DNA of 44,990 bases from contig NZ_RCBY01000038.1 in the NCBI RefSeq assembly GCF_003838195.1, positions 1 through 44,990 of the forward strand, written 5' to 3'. Made by a program: the position numbers and the translations under genes. The stretch is from Okeania hirsuta (GTDB taxonomy: Bacteria; Cyanobacteriota; Cyanobacteriia; Cyanobacteriales; Microcoleaceae). Below are positions 29,264 to 37,880 of the stretch, piece after piece; the first letter of the stretch is position 1; every line of letters starts with the position of its first letter. The notes beneath the pieces are model-generated. The model was given only the letters and a program-made list of their open reading frames with translations, searched no databases and was not told where the DNA came from.

Positions 29264-29742
29264 AGTTTTTTCCTCTTAATTGATAAGGTGTACAAAGTAT
29301 TGGTAATTCATAGCCAAAGTTAGTGCTAATTTCAGATAATTTTTTCTGAATATTAGGGTTGGCAATATGACGACAATTCCATGTTAAAAGATAGTCTAAA
29401 CCATAAACAGTTGCTAGAGCAATATGCAATGTATCATCACTAACTAGCTTTAAGGGGAAGATTGGTTTGTTGGAGAAACTGTTGAGCCAAGTCTGTAACA
29501 GTTTCATTGGAAATGAGTGAGGGAAAGTCTTTAATTATCTCTATTCTATTTTGAGCCATTTCTGGGTCGCCTCTAGCTGCCTCATCCAAGACTACTTGAG
29601 AGACATATATTTCAAAATTGCTTCGGCGAGTATCCCACCATTCTCTGGTTACTGCCATATTAGCAGCAACAATTAGATTTTGGCTTGGTCTGGCGGTTAA
29701 ATAACCAATAACACTTGTTTCTAAATATAAAGTTTGACTCAT
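29250..29742 (-). pseudogene. PIN-domain (VapC-like) toxin with a 4-bp frameshift
   Basis: The first frame (29742-29440) gives LYLETSVIGYLTARPSQNLI, VSQVVLDEAARGDPEMAQNR, and ends FLQQTNLPLKAS. The second (to 29250) continues DDTLHIALATVYGLDYLL and TWNCRHIAN. At 29439-29446 the coding strand reads TAGTTAGT; removing one TAGT restores KASDDT and a 162-residue protein. The conserved acids (E of LETS, D of SDDT) and the TWNCRH block are all present, so only the tandem 4-bp gain inactivates it. Reversion by slippage is possible. Confidence 0.8.
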
Positions 29743-29941
29743 GGCTATTTAATTATTGTTCAAATTTATCTTGTTTAAATTTCCTCATAACTAAATTTTA
29801 ACCTAATTTGATTGATTTATTGTGTTAACAATTTAAGATTACTCTGTTTTAAAGCTAGTGAATTGTTTCCAGAGTTAGTTTACAATGCCTTATAAATTAA
29901 CTAAAATATGTCAAGCATAGAAAAGCCGACAAAATAGTAAT

Positions 29942-31552
29942 ATGTTTAATAAAGATTTTTATTCAAAGTTTTCTAACTTCCTATCAGAGCTTTCAGAGAC
30001 AGAAGTAAGGAAATTTTTTTTCGATCAACCCTCAGACGATCCCTGGTTATATGAAGAGACCTTAAGACCAGAAATTGCAGATGAGTTTTTACAACGTTTA
30101 CAGGAACCTATTTTTAAACAATTATCAGAATATATTACTAAATATATCATATCTGTTGACTTCACAAATTTTCCTACTACATTATCTATAAACGGTAGAG
30201 GACTATTATTTAGCACACAAGCAGGTTTCTTATTTGTGGGTTATGCAGGACATTGGTATTTACAAATAGGGTTTTGGATGTCATATACTCATCTGACTTA
30301 CAGACAAGATTGGATATCATCTAATCATGACACTTACAGACAAGATTGGATACGTTTTCAAAACAATATTTATCAAAATCATCCAGAAATTAACTCTATT
30401 TTAAAAGTGCTTACAGAACAGTATCCTTTAGAATTTGCTTATAGCACCTTAGATTATGATCGTTGTAGAAGTAGTAAATTAACAATGGAGGAATGGAGCA
30501 GAGATATTCAAAACAAAGAATATCATCTACAAGATATTGTTGTAACAGCAGAAATTAGCCTATTAGAAACCAGTAACAAAGATTTTTCTTTCTTTAAATT
30601 GAGCAAAGATATAGTATCAATACTTAAGAAACTGTTTCCTTTAGTTTTACTAGCAAAATACGATGATCCAATGCCACTAATATATGATTACCTAAGTGTA
30701 ACTGGTATAAGATATCCCCTATCTCAATGCTCCCAAGAAACTAACTTCCCAGAAACACAACTTACCCAATGGATACGCGCTATCAACCGCAAAAAACAAG
30801 CCATTTTCCAAGGTCCACCTGGTATCGGCAAAACTTTCCTCGCTCAAAAACTCGCTCAACATTTAATTGCTGGAGGTGACGGTTTCTGGGAACTCATCCA
30901 ATTTCATCCTGCTTACACCTACGAAGACTTTATTCAAGGTATTCGACCGCAGAGCGAAGATGGAAAACTCACCTACCCTGTTGTTCCCGGTCGCTTCCTG
31001 AAATTTTGTCAAAAAGCAGCACTCTGTCAAGATACTTGTGTACTCATTATTGATGAAATTAACCGTGCTAACCTTTCCCAAGTTTTCGGGGAACTTATGT
31101 ATCTCCTGGAATACCGCGACGCCAAAATTTCCCTTGCTAGTAGTGGAGAGTTATTCAGCATTCCCGAAAATGTTCGCATTATTGGCACGATGAATACTGC
31201 CGATCGCTCCATTGCTTTAGTAGATCATGCACTTCGTCGTCGCTTTGCTTTTATCACCCTCTCTCCTAACTATGAAATATTGCGTCAATATCACAAAGAA
31301 ATAGAAACAAATTTTTCAGTGGAAGGGTTAATTCAAGTCTTAGAAGAAGTTAACAAAGAAATAAACGACCCTAATTATCAAGTCGGTGTTTCTTTCTTTC
31401 TCCGAGAAAATATTGCAGAGGAAATACAAGATATTTGGCAAATGGAAATTGAACCATATTTAGAGGAATATTTCTTTGCTCAACCAGGAAAAGTCGATAA
31501 TTTTCGGTGGGATAAAATTCAAAATCGGATGTCTTCAGCAATTAACAATTAA
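29942..31552 (+). CDS. mcrB: McrB-type AAA+ GTPase of a modification-dependent restriction system
   Basis: 536 residues. Residues 1-270 are an N-terminal domain I do not recognise, where McrB proteins carry their DNA-base sensor. The AAA+ motor follows: Walker A GPPGIGKT (291-298), Walker B VLIIDEINRANLSQVFGELM (367-386), the McrB-specific MNTADRSIALVDHALRRRF (417-435) with its arginine residues. Such motors use GTP, translocate DNA and activate McrC to cut modified DNA. A 12-residue in-frame duplication, TYRQDWI repeated, lies at residues 119-137. The frame is intact. mcrC follows after 430 bp of repeat-filled DNA, whereas these genes are normally adjacent. Confidence 0.88.
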   Translation: MFNKDFYSKFSNFLSELSETEVRKFFFDQPSDDPWLYEETLRPEIADEFLQRLQEPIFKQLSEYITKYIISVDFTNFPTTLSINGRGLLFSTQAGFLFVGYAGHWYLQIGFWMSYTHLTYRQDWISSNHDTYRQDWIRFQNNIYQNHPEINSILKVLTEQYPLEFAYSTLDYDRCRSSKLTMEEWSRDIQNKEYHLQDIVVTAEISLLETSNKDFSFFKLSKDIVSILKKLFPLVLLAKYDDPMPLIYDYLSVTGIRYPLSQCSQETNFPETQLTQWIRAINRKKQAIFQGPPGIGKTFLAQKLAQHLIAGGDGFWELIQFHPAYTYEDFIQGIRPQSEDGKLTYPVVPGRFLKFCQKAALCQDTCVLIIDEINRANLSQVFGELMYLLEYRDAKISLASSGELFSIPENVRIIGTMNTADRSIALVDHALRRRFAFITLSPNYEILRQYHKEIETNFSVEGLIQVLEEVNKEINDPNYQVGVSFFLRENIAEEIQDIWQMEIEPYLEEYFFAQPGKVDNFRWDKIQNRMSSAINN

Positions 31553-31564
31553 TAATTAATAATT

Positions 31565-31687
31565 CAGGAATTACACAACATAAGAAAATATACACCATCT
31601 GTAGGGGCGAATGGCATTTGCGCTCCGCAAAGCTGCGCTAACGCCCCCTACGAGTAGAGTCTTGTCTAAGAATTGGCGTAAGTCCTG
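31565..31687. repeat. GGACTTAC-family mini-element between mcrB and mcrC
   Basis: Left end CAGGAATTACACAAC, right end TGGCGTAAGTCCTG. Holds the common block TAGGGGCGAATGGCATTTGC…GCTAACGCCCCCTA, also found at 37180-37225. Non-coding. Confidence 0.5.
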
Positions 31688-31811
31688 ATATAATTATCTA
31701 CAAGTATTGTATAGAGAAATTGCTGACGCAAAGCTCCGCTAACGATGTGAATTTTAACTATATTAATCCCATACCAATATTTGCTAAATTCTCATACAAA
31801 TTCTACTATAA

Positions 31812-31912
31812 CAGGACTTACGCAGGCCACCCCAGAAACCGGTTTTTTTGCAAATGTTTATTGTTAAAAACAATGATTTATCCTAAAAACCCGGTTTCTT
31901 TGCATAAGTCCT
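31812..31912. repeat. GGACTTAC-family mini-element between mcrB and mcrC, second copy
   Basis: CAGGACTTACGCA … TGCATAAGTCCT, with an inner inverted pair AGAAACCGGTTTTT and AAAACCCGGTTTCT. A strong long hairpin could form. Non-coding. Confidence 0.65.
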
Positions 31913-31982
31913 AAATTAGATAGACACTTCTCCAAACATCTCTTCCTGTAAAAAATCTTTGTTATGGTTGCTTTTTTCCAAT

Positions 31983-33191
31983 ATGAAATCCCCACAAATT
32001 ATCGAACTTACTGAATATCAACCTCGCCAGTTTCCACCAGATGAAATTGACCACTATCTTGCCACTAAATTATGGCAAGAATACGACAAAAAAGGCAAAA
32101 ATATTAAAGTTGAATTTCCGACTCCTAAAACCAAGAACAAATGGCAATTTACATCTCAAGGATGGGTTGGTTATATTCCTATAATTCCAGATTTTCACAT
32201 CATTCTCAAACCAAAAGTACCACTTCATAACCTATTTGGAATGTTGGAATATGTCTACAATCTCAAAAGTTTTCGTTTCTTAGATGGTTTAGTTAACTTT
32301 GAGTCTCTACAGGAATTTTACAACTGTTTAGTTAATATTCTGGTTCAAAAAATATTAGACCGGGGTCGAAAAGGTTTTTATCGCACTTATCTGCCAAAAA
32401 CAGAAAATTTAACTTATATTCGGGGGCGGTTAAATATGCAGCAAGTTATGCAAAAACCCTGGGATGTTAGGTTGAAATGCGATTATCAAGAATATACTGC
32501 TAATATTCCCGATAATCAAATTTTGGCTTGGACTTTATTTATGATTGGTCATAGTGGTTTCTGTTCTGAAAATGTTGCTCCAACAGTGGCAAAAGCTTTT
32601 CATATTTTGCAAAATTTAGTAAATTTACAGCCTTTTAAATCTAGTGATTGTGTAAACATAAAATATCATCGTTTAAACGAAGATTATCAAACTTTACACG
32701 CTTTATGTCGATTTTTTTTAGATAATATTGGAGCTAGTCATCAGCAGGGTAATTACTCAATGTTACCTTTTTTAATAGATATGGCTAAACTCTATGAAAA
32801 ATTTGTAGCTGAATGGTTAAAAATTAATCTACCCTCAAATTTAAGAGTTCAAGAGCAAGAAAAAGTAGATATTATTGATGATGAAATTTATTGTCGAATC
32901 GATTTAGTTATTTATGAAGTAAAAACTCGTAAGGTTGTTTATATTCTTGATACTAAATATAAGTTAGATGCCAGACCATCGCCAGATGATATTCATCAAG
33001 TGGTAGCCTATGCAACTTATAAAAAATGTCACGAAGCTATTTTAGTTTATCCTCAAAAATTAACTAATTCCATCAATCAATTAGTTGGTGAAAGTAAAGT
33101 AAGATTGCGTAGTTTGACATTTGCTCTTGACTCTAATTTGGAAAAAGCTGGTCAATCTTTTTTAGAAGAATTAATCAAAGATGTTGATTGA
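31983..33191 (+). CDS. mcrC: McrC-type nuclease subunit
   Basis: 402 residues from ATG 31983; a TTG at 31959 would add eight. It has the McrC layout: an N-terminal helical region (FGMLEYVYNLKSFRF), the NLTYIRGRLNMQQVM block, PDNQILAWTL, then a PD-(D/E)xK core near the end with CRIDLVIY, VVYILDTKYKLD (aspartate, then D-T-K) and HQVVAYA. McrC supplies the cutting activity for McrB rings. The frame is intact and the catalytic residues are present, so the system may work despite the interrupted operon. Confidence 0.85.
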   Translation: MKSPQIIELTEYQPRQFPPDEIDHYLATKLWQEYDKKGKNIKVEFPTPKTKNKWQFTSQGWVGYIPIIPDFHIILKPKVPLHNLFGMLEYVYNLKSFRFLDGLVNFESLQEFYNCLVNILVQKILDRGRKGFYRTYLPKTENLTYIRGRLNMQQVMQKPWDVRLKCDYQEYTANIPDNQILAWTLFMIGHSGFCSENVAPTVAKAFHILQNLVNLQPFKSSDCVNIKYHRLNEDYQTLHALCRFFLDNIGASHQQGNYSMLPFLIDMAKLYEKFVAEWLKINLPSNLRVQEQEKVDIIDDEIYCRIDLVIYEVKTRKVVYILDTKYKLDARPSPDDIHQVVAYATYKKCHEAILVYPQKLTNSINQLVGESKVRLRSLTFALDSNLEKAGQSFLEELIKDVD

Positions 33192-33312
33192 TGCTTGACA
33201 CTTATAGTATTTTGTTAAGTTAATCTTAAGTAAGAGATTTTTTAGCTAAAGGGTATGTGATACTTTTTATCAAAAACTTTATCTATTTCAGAGCAGGGTA
33301 GTAGGGTCGGAG

Positions 33313-33340
33313 GTAGGAACGTTGCATGCAACGTCCCTAC
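33313..33340. repeat. palindrome around ACGTTGCATGCAACGT
   Basis: GTAGGAACGTTGCATGCAACGTCCCTAC is nearly perfectly self-complementary (arms of about 12 bases). It is a widely seen type of cyanobacterial short repeat. Stated in two parts: GTAGGAACGTTG and CAACGTCCCTAC around CATG. Confidence 0.6.
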
Positions 33341-33487
33341 AGAGAAGTAAAAATATGAATAATTAATACGCTCCTGGCTAATAATTATCAAAAAGGTTCC
33401 ATCCGCCTTTTTTAATTACTTAATAATTGAAGTGTCGTCTAAGTATAGCATTAGTTTTGGGAATTGGTATTAAATAGCTACAATATA

Positions 33488-33793
33488 TTTCATTAATGGA
33501 TAATGGATAATTGATAATTACCTCTGGTTAAAACCGTTACGGAATTGAATATAAGGAAATGTCCTAGCACTTTTCTCTTGGTCGATTGGATATGGCGAGG
33601 AAACCCGCTCTTATCAGAGCCGCTCCGCTGTTAGCGTTTGCGGTAGCATTCCGGAACGGAAAGCTTTGCGGTAGCAAACGCCATCCCATCCTAACGGAAT
33701 GCTCCGCAAACGACCGCTTTTTCCCCTTGAAAGGGGAGGCTTTTAACCTGAATTATTTAATTAATAATTATTAATTATTAATGATTCGGTAAT
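33488..33793. repeat. long copy of the dispersed palindromic repeat
   Basis: Same ends and order of blocks as 14093-14307 (TTTCATTAATGGATAA, CCTCTGGTTAAAACCG, CCCCTTGAAAGGGGAGGC, ATTAATGATTCGGTAA). It carries an extra internal section (33595-33720) rich in GTTAGCGTTTGCGG- and CGGAACGG-type short palindromes. Between mcrC and the NYN gene I see no real gene; the 62-codon frame inside is not protein-like. Confidence 0.6.
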
Positions 33794-33831
33794 CTAAAGT
33801 TAAACTAAAAAATATAGATTTATTGTCAAAA

Positions 33832-34620
33832 ATGTCAAATACTCATAATCCTACCGAACTACAATATTCAAAAGTAACTTATTTATTTATAGATGGAAGT
33901 TACCTCAGAAAAAGTTATATAGACTCCACTGCTAAATGGTTTGGAAATGAAGTCGAAGACGAGAATATTAATATTGATTTTAATGCCATCAAAAATTTTT
34001 TTGATGCTCGAAAAGTTTTCTATTATGACTATATAGATCGGATTCAAGGTAAGTATGAGGAAAAAATAGATTTTGAAGAACGTGTATCTCAACAAAAAGA
34101 TTATTTTAATCAAATTCGTTCTTTAGAAGAATATCACGTTAAGCTAGGTAATTTGACAAAAAAATCTCAAAAAGAAGCTGGTATTTTCCTCACAGTAGAT
34201 ATGATGAATCACGCTATTCGCAACAATATGACAAAAGCAGTTTTACTATCTGGAGATAAGGATTTTAAACCACTTGTTGAAAGTTTAGTTAATATGGGAA
34301 TGATTGTATATGTATCTTCTGAAGTTCGTTCAACTTCATCAGAGCTGAAATATGCGGCTGATTCTTACATACCATTATCATTTTTTGATTACTATAAATG
34401 GTCGTCTACAGAACTGAAAAATAAGTATCCAATGCCTAAAATCGAAACATATAAAACTCCACTTTTAGGTCGAGGTCTAGAAAAATTTACGGCACTATCA
34501 GATATTAAAATTGGTAAGAAATTTGGAGGTATAGTCAAAGTTTCTGAACCTCAAAATGCTGAATTGCTCGATCGGGGAACAGTTAAAGGTTACGAAGTTA
34601 AGTTATATCAAATCCGGTAG
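33832..34620 (+). CDS. NYN-domain (LabA/DUF88-like) putative RNase
   Basis: 262 residues from ATG 33832 (a TTG nine bases earlier is possible). NYN/PIN-like features: first acid in YLFIDGSYLRKSY, a KVFYYDYIDRIQG strand, FLTVDMMNHAIRN with an acid at the second site, and AVLLSGDKDFKPLVESLVNMG with the third, then KYAADSYIPLSFFDYYKW. NYN proteins are predicted metal-dependent RNases; some act in RNA decay, others in conflict systems. Its place beside mcrBC is suggestive only. The frame is intact; the last 60 residues are extra to the core. Confidence 0.8.
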   Translation: MSNTHNPTELQYSKVTYLFIDGSYLRKSYIDSTAKWFGNEVEDENINIDFNAIKNFFDARKVFYYDYIDRIQGKYEEKIDFEERVSQQKDYFNQIRSLEEYHVKLGNLTKKSQKEAGIFLTVDMMNHAIRNNMTKAVLLSGDKDFKPLVESLVNMGMIVYVSSEVRSTSSELKYAADSYIPLSFFDYYKWSSTELKNKYPMPKIETYKTPLLGRGLEKFTALSDIKIGKKFGGIVKVSEPQNAELLDRGTVKGYEVKLYQIR

Positions 34621-35059
34621 CATCGGTGTAATTAGATTATTATGGTGGGGAGTGTGGGGACCCACCCCTAACCCCTCCGGTGGAGGGGAATTATCGAGAA
34701 ATATTTGGTAATGGTTGAAGATGGAACATTTTTTTATACCGAATTAAACGGATTTGATATTATTTCAAAAAGATCGTGAATTTATCCTCTTTTTTAGAAA
34801 GATAGAAGATGGTTCTACTTTTCAGATGAGTTTGAATAATCAGGATAGATTAGAACTTTACTACGCTCTGGAATATGGAAAAAAAATTAAGTGGGATTAA
34901 ACTAATTATACGAATACTTTTGAAAGCTGATCCTATAGTGGGACTTACACAATTTAATAAGCAAAATCAGACTATAATGGTTATAAACCAACGATTTTAC
35001 GTCGAAGCTTTCGCTCTGATGAAACAAACAACATAAACGTTTAGCTAATATCCGTATGT
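34621..35059. other. gene-free stretch with short repeats
   Basis: Contains a GGGACCCACCCCTAACCCC-type hairpin repeat near 34657-34690. A 48-codon open frame (TTG 34754 to TAA 34900, with FQKDREFILFFRKIEDGSTF) looks like a gene remnant that I do not recognise. A single GGACTTACACA end lies near 34940. Confidence 0.35.
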
Positions 35060-35437
35060 GTTGCACTTCATAAACTTACAACCTACCTAGCCAAGAACCA
35101 CGGCAGTGTTGCGCTCGAAAATTTGAATGTATCTGGAATCTTAGCTAACCATAACCCACCCCCATCCCCTCCCGGGAGTGGAGCTAGAGGGGTGGGTGCA
35201 GACCAAGGTTTTTATGAGTTTAGACGACAACTTGAGTATAAGTGTCAATGGTATGATTGTGAGCTAGTAATAGTAGATAGATTTTTTCCATCATCAAAGA
35301 CTTGCAGTAGGTGCAGTCATATTCAGGATATGCCATTAAACTTGAGAACTTTTGATTGCTCTGAATGCGGTATATCTATAGACAGAGACTTAAATCCAAG
35401 TATAAAGAGCGAGAGATGCGGTCGGCTTGACCGTTGA
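35060..35437 (+). pseudogene. tnpB remnant with internal palindromic repeat
   Basis: Reads VALHKLTTYLAKNHGSVALE then NLNVSGILANH, the region around the second RuvC acid (E in ALENLNV). It jumps to DQGFYEFRRQLEYKCQWYDC, VDRFFPSSKTCSRCSHIQDM and CSECGISIDRDLNPSI (zinc finger and last RuvC aspartate). The N-terminal half is absent. Between ANH and DQG a palindromic repeat (35154-35197) replaces coding sequence but keeps the frame. Confidence 0.75.
35154..35197. repeat. GC-rich palindromic repeat inside the tnpB remnant
   Basis: ACCCACCCC … GGGGTGGGT arms with a CTCCCGGGAG inner palindrome. Translated as NPPPSPPGSGARGVGA. Confidence 0.7.
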
Positions 35438-35498
35438 TGCCTGTGGACGGAGTGCTGCCGACAGTTCCGCAAGAAGCAGGAAGTAAACATTCATAATA

Positions 35499-35930
35499 TC
35501 ACTTGACTCTCGGTCTAATACCATAATGACGATACTGTAAATAATCTCGGAGAATACGGTCGTGGTCAAAACAGAGGTCTTGGGGAATTTGCCAAGATTC
35601 AAACAAAGCTAAATTTTTTGCATCATCGGCTGCTTTTGGTTCTCCAGTAGCAGTGGCAATAAATACAACACTCATAGTGTGTTGACGAGGGTCGCGACTG
35701 GGGTCAGAATAAACATAAAATTGTTCGATTAATTCTACTTCTAAACTGGTCTCTTCTTTTGCTTCTCGTCGCGCTGCAGTTTCGACAGATTCTCCATAGT
35801 CAACAAACCCACCAGGAACTGCCCAACCAAAAGGTTCGTTTTGACGTTCGATCAGTATAATAGGCCGCCCCGGTCGATTAGTTAATTCAATAATAATGTC
35901 AACGGTCGGAGTAGGGTTGCGATATGCCAT
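35499..35930 (-). CDS. NUDIX hydrolase
   Basis: 143 residues. The Nudix box is at about 41-63: [20 protein letters not shown] then ET, with the REx2EE catalytic/metal-binding core intact and threonine in place of the second glycine. The PFGWAVPGG lead-in is typical of the ADP-ribose/NADH pyrophosphatase-like branch. It hydrolyses a nucleoside diphosphate linked to another group; the substrate is not predictable here. Single gene, intact. Confidence 0.9.
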   Translation of the reverse strand: MAYRNPTPTVDIIIELTNRPGRPIILIERQNEPFGWAVPGGFVDYGESVETAARREAKEETSLEVELIEQFYVYSDPSRDPRQHTMSVVFIATATGEPKAADDAKNLALFESWQIPQDLCFDHDRILRDYLQYRHYGIRPRVK

Positions 35931-36548
35931 GTTAATTTTTGAGAAACAATCATTTTGAATTTTATCTGCCTAAATACCAATTGCCAAGGAACTTTATGTT
36001 TAAATTAGACACTTAATAATGTTAAAAACTTAGTGATATACTTGATTTTTATGGTCTAATTAGTATTAGAACAATTCTTAAAAATAATGTTATATTTATT
36101 GAAAACTTCAGTTATTAAGTAATAATGGTTAATTAATCGGGACTTACCCATAACTATCACATATAGTTAACGGCCGTTCACACCTAAAAATGGTGTATAA
36201 TTTCGTCTTTTGCATAAGTCCTGTTAATGTTTTTAGCAATTATTTATATATTGCTCCTACTCCCTACTCCCTGCTCTTAAAAAAATGTAGCAAAAATGCA
36301 TGAAATTTGATATTTAGATGAAAAAATGTTACAAAGCTGTGATTTATAGGGAAAATGGAGCAGGCATTTGTAGCAAATATTTATTCAAATGGTATAGTAG
36401 ATAAGTATAGAGAAGAGGAATTAATACCTTGCACTCAAGCCATTAACAAAAAACAACAAAATAAATAGTGCTAGGTACATAGAAATAAATTTCTCTTCTC
36501 CTAATGACAAAAGAGAAAGACTTTTTTTTAAGTCAAGGAGGTATTTCT
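35931..36548. other. gene-free stretch with a mini-element
   Basis: AT-rich, no gene until the strong ribosome site at 36535. It contains the GGACTTAC-family element described at 36138-36223. Confidence 0.4.
36138..36223. repeat. GGACTTAC-family mini-element
   Basis: Left CGGGACTTACCCATAAC, right TTTTGCATAAGTCCTG, imperfect complements; 86 bp, non-coding. Confidence 0.5.
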
Positions 36549-36770
36549 ATGTCTACTCTTATCTATACTGAGCAAAAGTATATTCTCATCCATACTGAGC
36601 AAAAAAAAACTCAGCAGATCAAACCGAAGAAACATTTAAACAAAAAAGTAAAAATAAAAGCTATAAAAAGTGAAAAAAATTTAGTTGATGAATATTGGCA
36701 CAAGTCAGAGCCTGAATCTTTTCATGATTTACTGATTCGATTTATTTCTGGATTTATCGTTCCTCTCTGA
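36549..36770 (+). CDS. small basic protein of unknown function
   Basis: 73 residues from ATG 36549. That start is chosen because AAGGAGGT at 36535-36542 is an ideal ribosome site seven bases before it; the upstream ATG at 36504 has none. It begins STLIYTEQKYILIHTEQKK, an apparent tandem duplication of an I-(Y/H)-TEQK unit, then a lysine-rich stretch, then EPESFHDLLIRFISGFIVPL. No family recognised. The strong ribosome site argues for a real gene. Confidence 0.6.
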   Translation: MSTLIYTEQKYILIHTEQKKTQQIKPKKHLNKKVKIKAIKSEKNLVDEYWHKSEPESFHDLLIRFISGFIVPL

Positions 36771-36846
36771 TTTTTGAGATTTTTCTTGACCAAATTTCCT
36801 GCTTTTTTGACTAGCCATAATAATTTTCCCAACCTTTCTTTGAAGC

Positions 36847-37152
36847 TAAGAGCTGGTTTATAAAGTAAATCTTAAATTAGCTCATCCCCTGACCTTAGGT
36901 GAATCAAAGTGACATAAATCATTGCTTCACTGAATGTTATAGCTATAAGTATTTCCTAAGTCATGCAAGGAAAAAATTTATTTTTTACCCCTTGAAAGGG
37001 GAGGCTTCAAGGCGTGAATTATTTAATTATTAATTCTTCGGTAAAAACTATTACCTATAAGATTTTGAAGTTTTAGAGCTGTCCTAACTTTAGTGCATAC
37101 TGTTATACTTGGACAAGACTTTCTTTAGATTATCTTTATAAATCAACTTTTA
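36847..37152. mobile_element. non-autonomous derivative of the IS5-like element
   Basis: Left end TAAGAGCTGGTTTATAAAGT (with AAATCTTAAATTAGCT inside) and the next 80 bp match 7753 onward. The right end CTTTCTTTAGATTATCTTTA…CTTTTA matches 8796-8833. The transposase region is gone. A different repeat (36983-37046) is nested inside. Confidence 0.7.
36983..37046. repeat. palindromic repeat nested in the IS5-derived element
   Basis: CCCCTTGAAAGGGGAGGCTT and GAATTATTTAATTATTAATT then CTTCGGTAAAA: right half of the family at 13433, 14093 and 33488. Confidence 0.6.
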
Positions 37153-37279
37153 CAGCGGTTTTCATTTCAGTAGACCACAGTAGGGGCGAATGGCATTTGC
37201 GCTCCGCAAAGCTACGCTAACGCCCTTACAAGGTTTTGGTTATGACGATGTGGTTTATCAATCTGAAAAGCGCTGTAAT

Positions 37280-37321
37280 TAAATTAGTTTGGTATTCAGT
37301 AAAAGAATAGATAGGAAATCG
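37280..37321. repeat. 42-bp direct repeat, left copy
   Basis: Identical to 37445-37486 and directly abuts the left end of the mini-element 37322-37444. Confidence 0.85.
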
Positions 37322-37444
37322 GGCATTGGTAATTGACAGGATGATTTATATTTTGGGGTAGCGCCCTCGTTCCTACCCAGGTTAATGATTGACAACCACA
37401 GGGGAATTGTCCCTACAAATTTCATCCTGTGATTTACCAACGCC
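37322..37444. repeat. GGCGTTGGTAA-family mini-element flanked by 42-bp repeats
   Basis: Left end GGCATTGGTAATTGACAGGA, right end reading GGCGTTGGTAAATCACAGGA on the other strand; 123 bp, non-coding. Same terminal sequence as 20951-21137. Confidence 0.75.
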
Positions 37445-37486
37445 TAAATTAGTTTGGTATTCAGTAAAAGAATAGATAGGAAATCG
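37445..37486. repeat. 42-bp direct repeat, right copy
   Basis: Identical to 37280-37321. On the minus strand it reads through as RFPIYSFTEYQTNL, a plausible continuation of the broken gene at 37501-37880. Confidence 0.85.
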
Positions 37487-37500
37487 ACTATTTAAATTTC

Positions 37501-37880
37501 TTAAAGAATTAGAAAATTTATTAAAGTGACAAGTCTATTCACCTCATCAGAGTGGAACATGGCAATATTGATATCATTTTCATATTGGAGAATCATAGTA
37601 TCAATAACTCCTGAAAACTCATCTGCTATTACATCGTGAGCTTTCAGTAATTCTATAGGAATTTTTGATTCTTGAGGACTGGGAGTTTCATAGGGCAATA
37701 AGTAGCGATATGGCTAACGCCACGCTCCGCGAACGCCAATTTCTTTCTCTTCATTACGAACTACAGCAAATTGTGGGTCCTTCCATCCTTGAGCAACTAC
37801 CCTACCATCCCGTTTGATAATTGGTAATTCTTCCCCCACAGCACTGATTTTTTTGTAGACATCCTGATTGACATCCTCCC
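37501..37880 (-). pseudogene. broken gene of unknown function
   Basis: Minus-strand fragments read YKKISAVGEELPIIKRDGRV then VAQGWKDPQFAVVRNEEKEI, then a short palindromic repeat (GGCGTTCGCGGAGCGTGGCG at about 37715-37735) that introduces a stop, then PYETPSPQESKIPIELLKAH and IQYENDINIAMFHSDEVNRL-like sequence to a stop at 37501. A one-base change near 37515 would let it continue into NKFSNSLRNLNSRFPIYSF. The N-terminus is lost at the tnpB element on its right. Family not recognised. Confidence 0.5.

Noticed and set aside
33586-33774. 62-codon open frame beginning MDMARKPALIRAAPL
   Set aside because: It lies wholly within the dispersed palindromic repeat and is made of short inverted motifs; composition is not protein-like.
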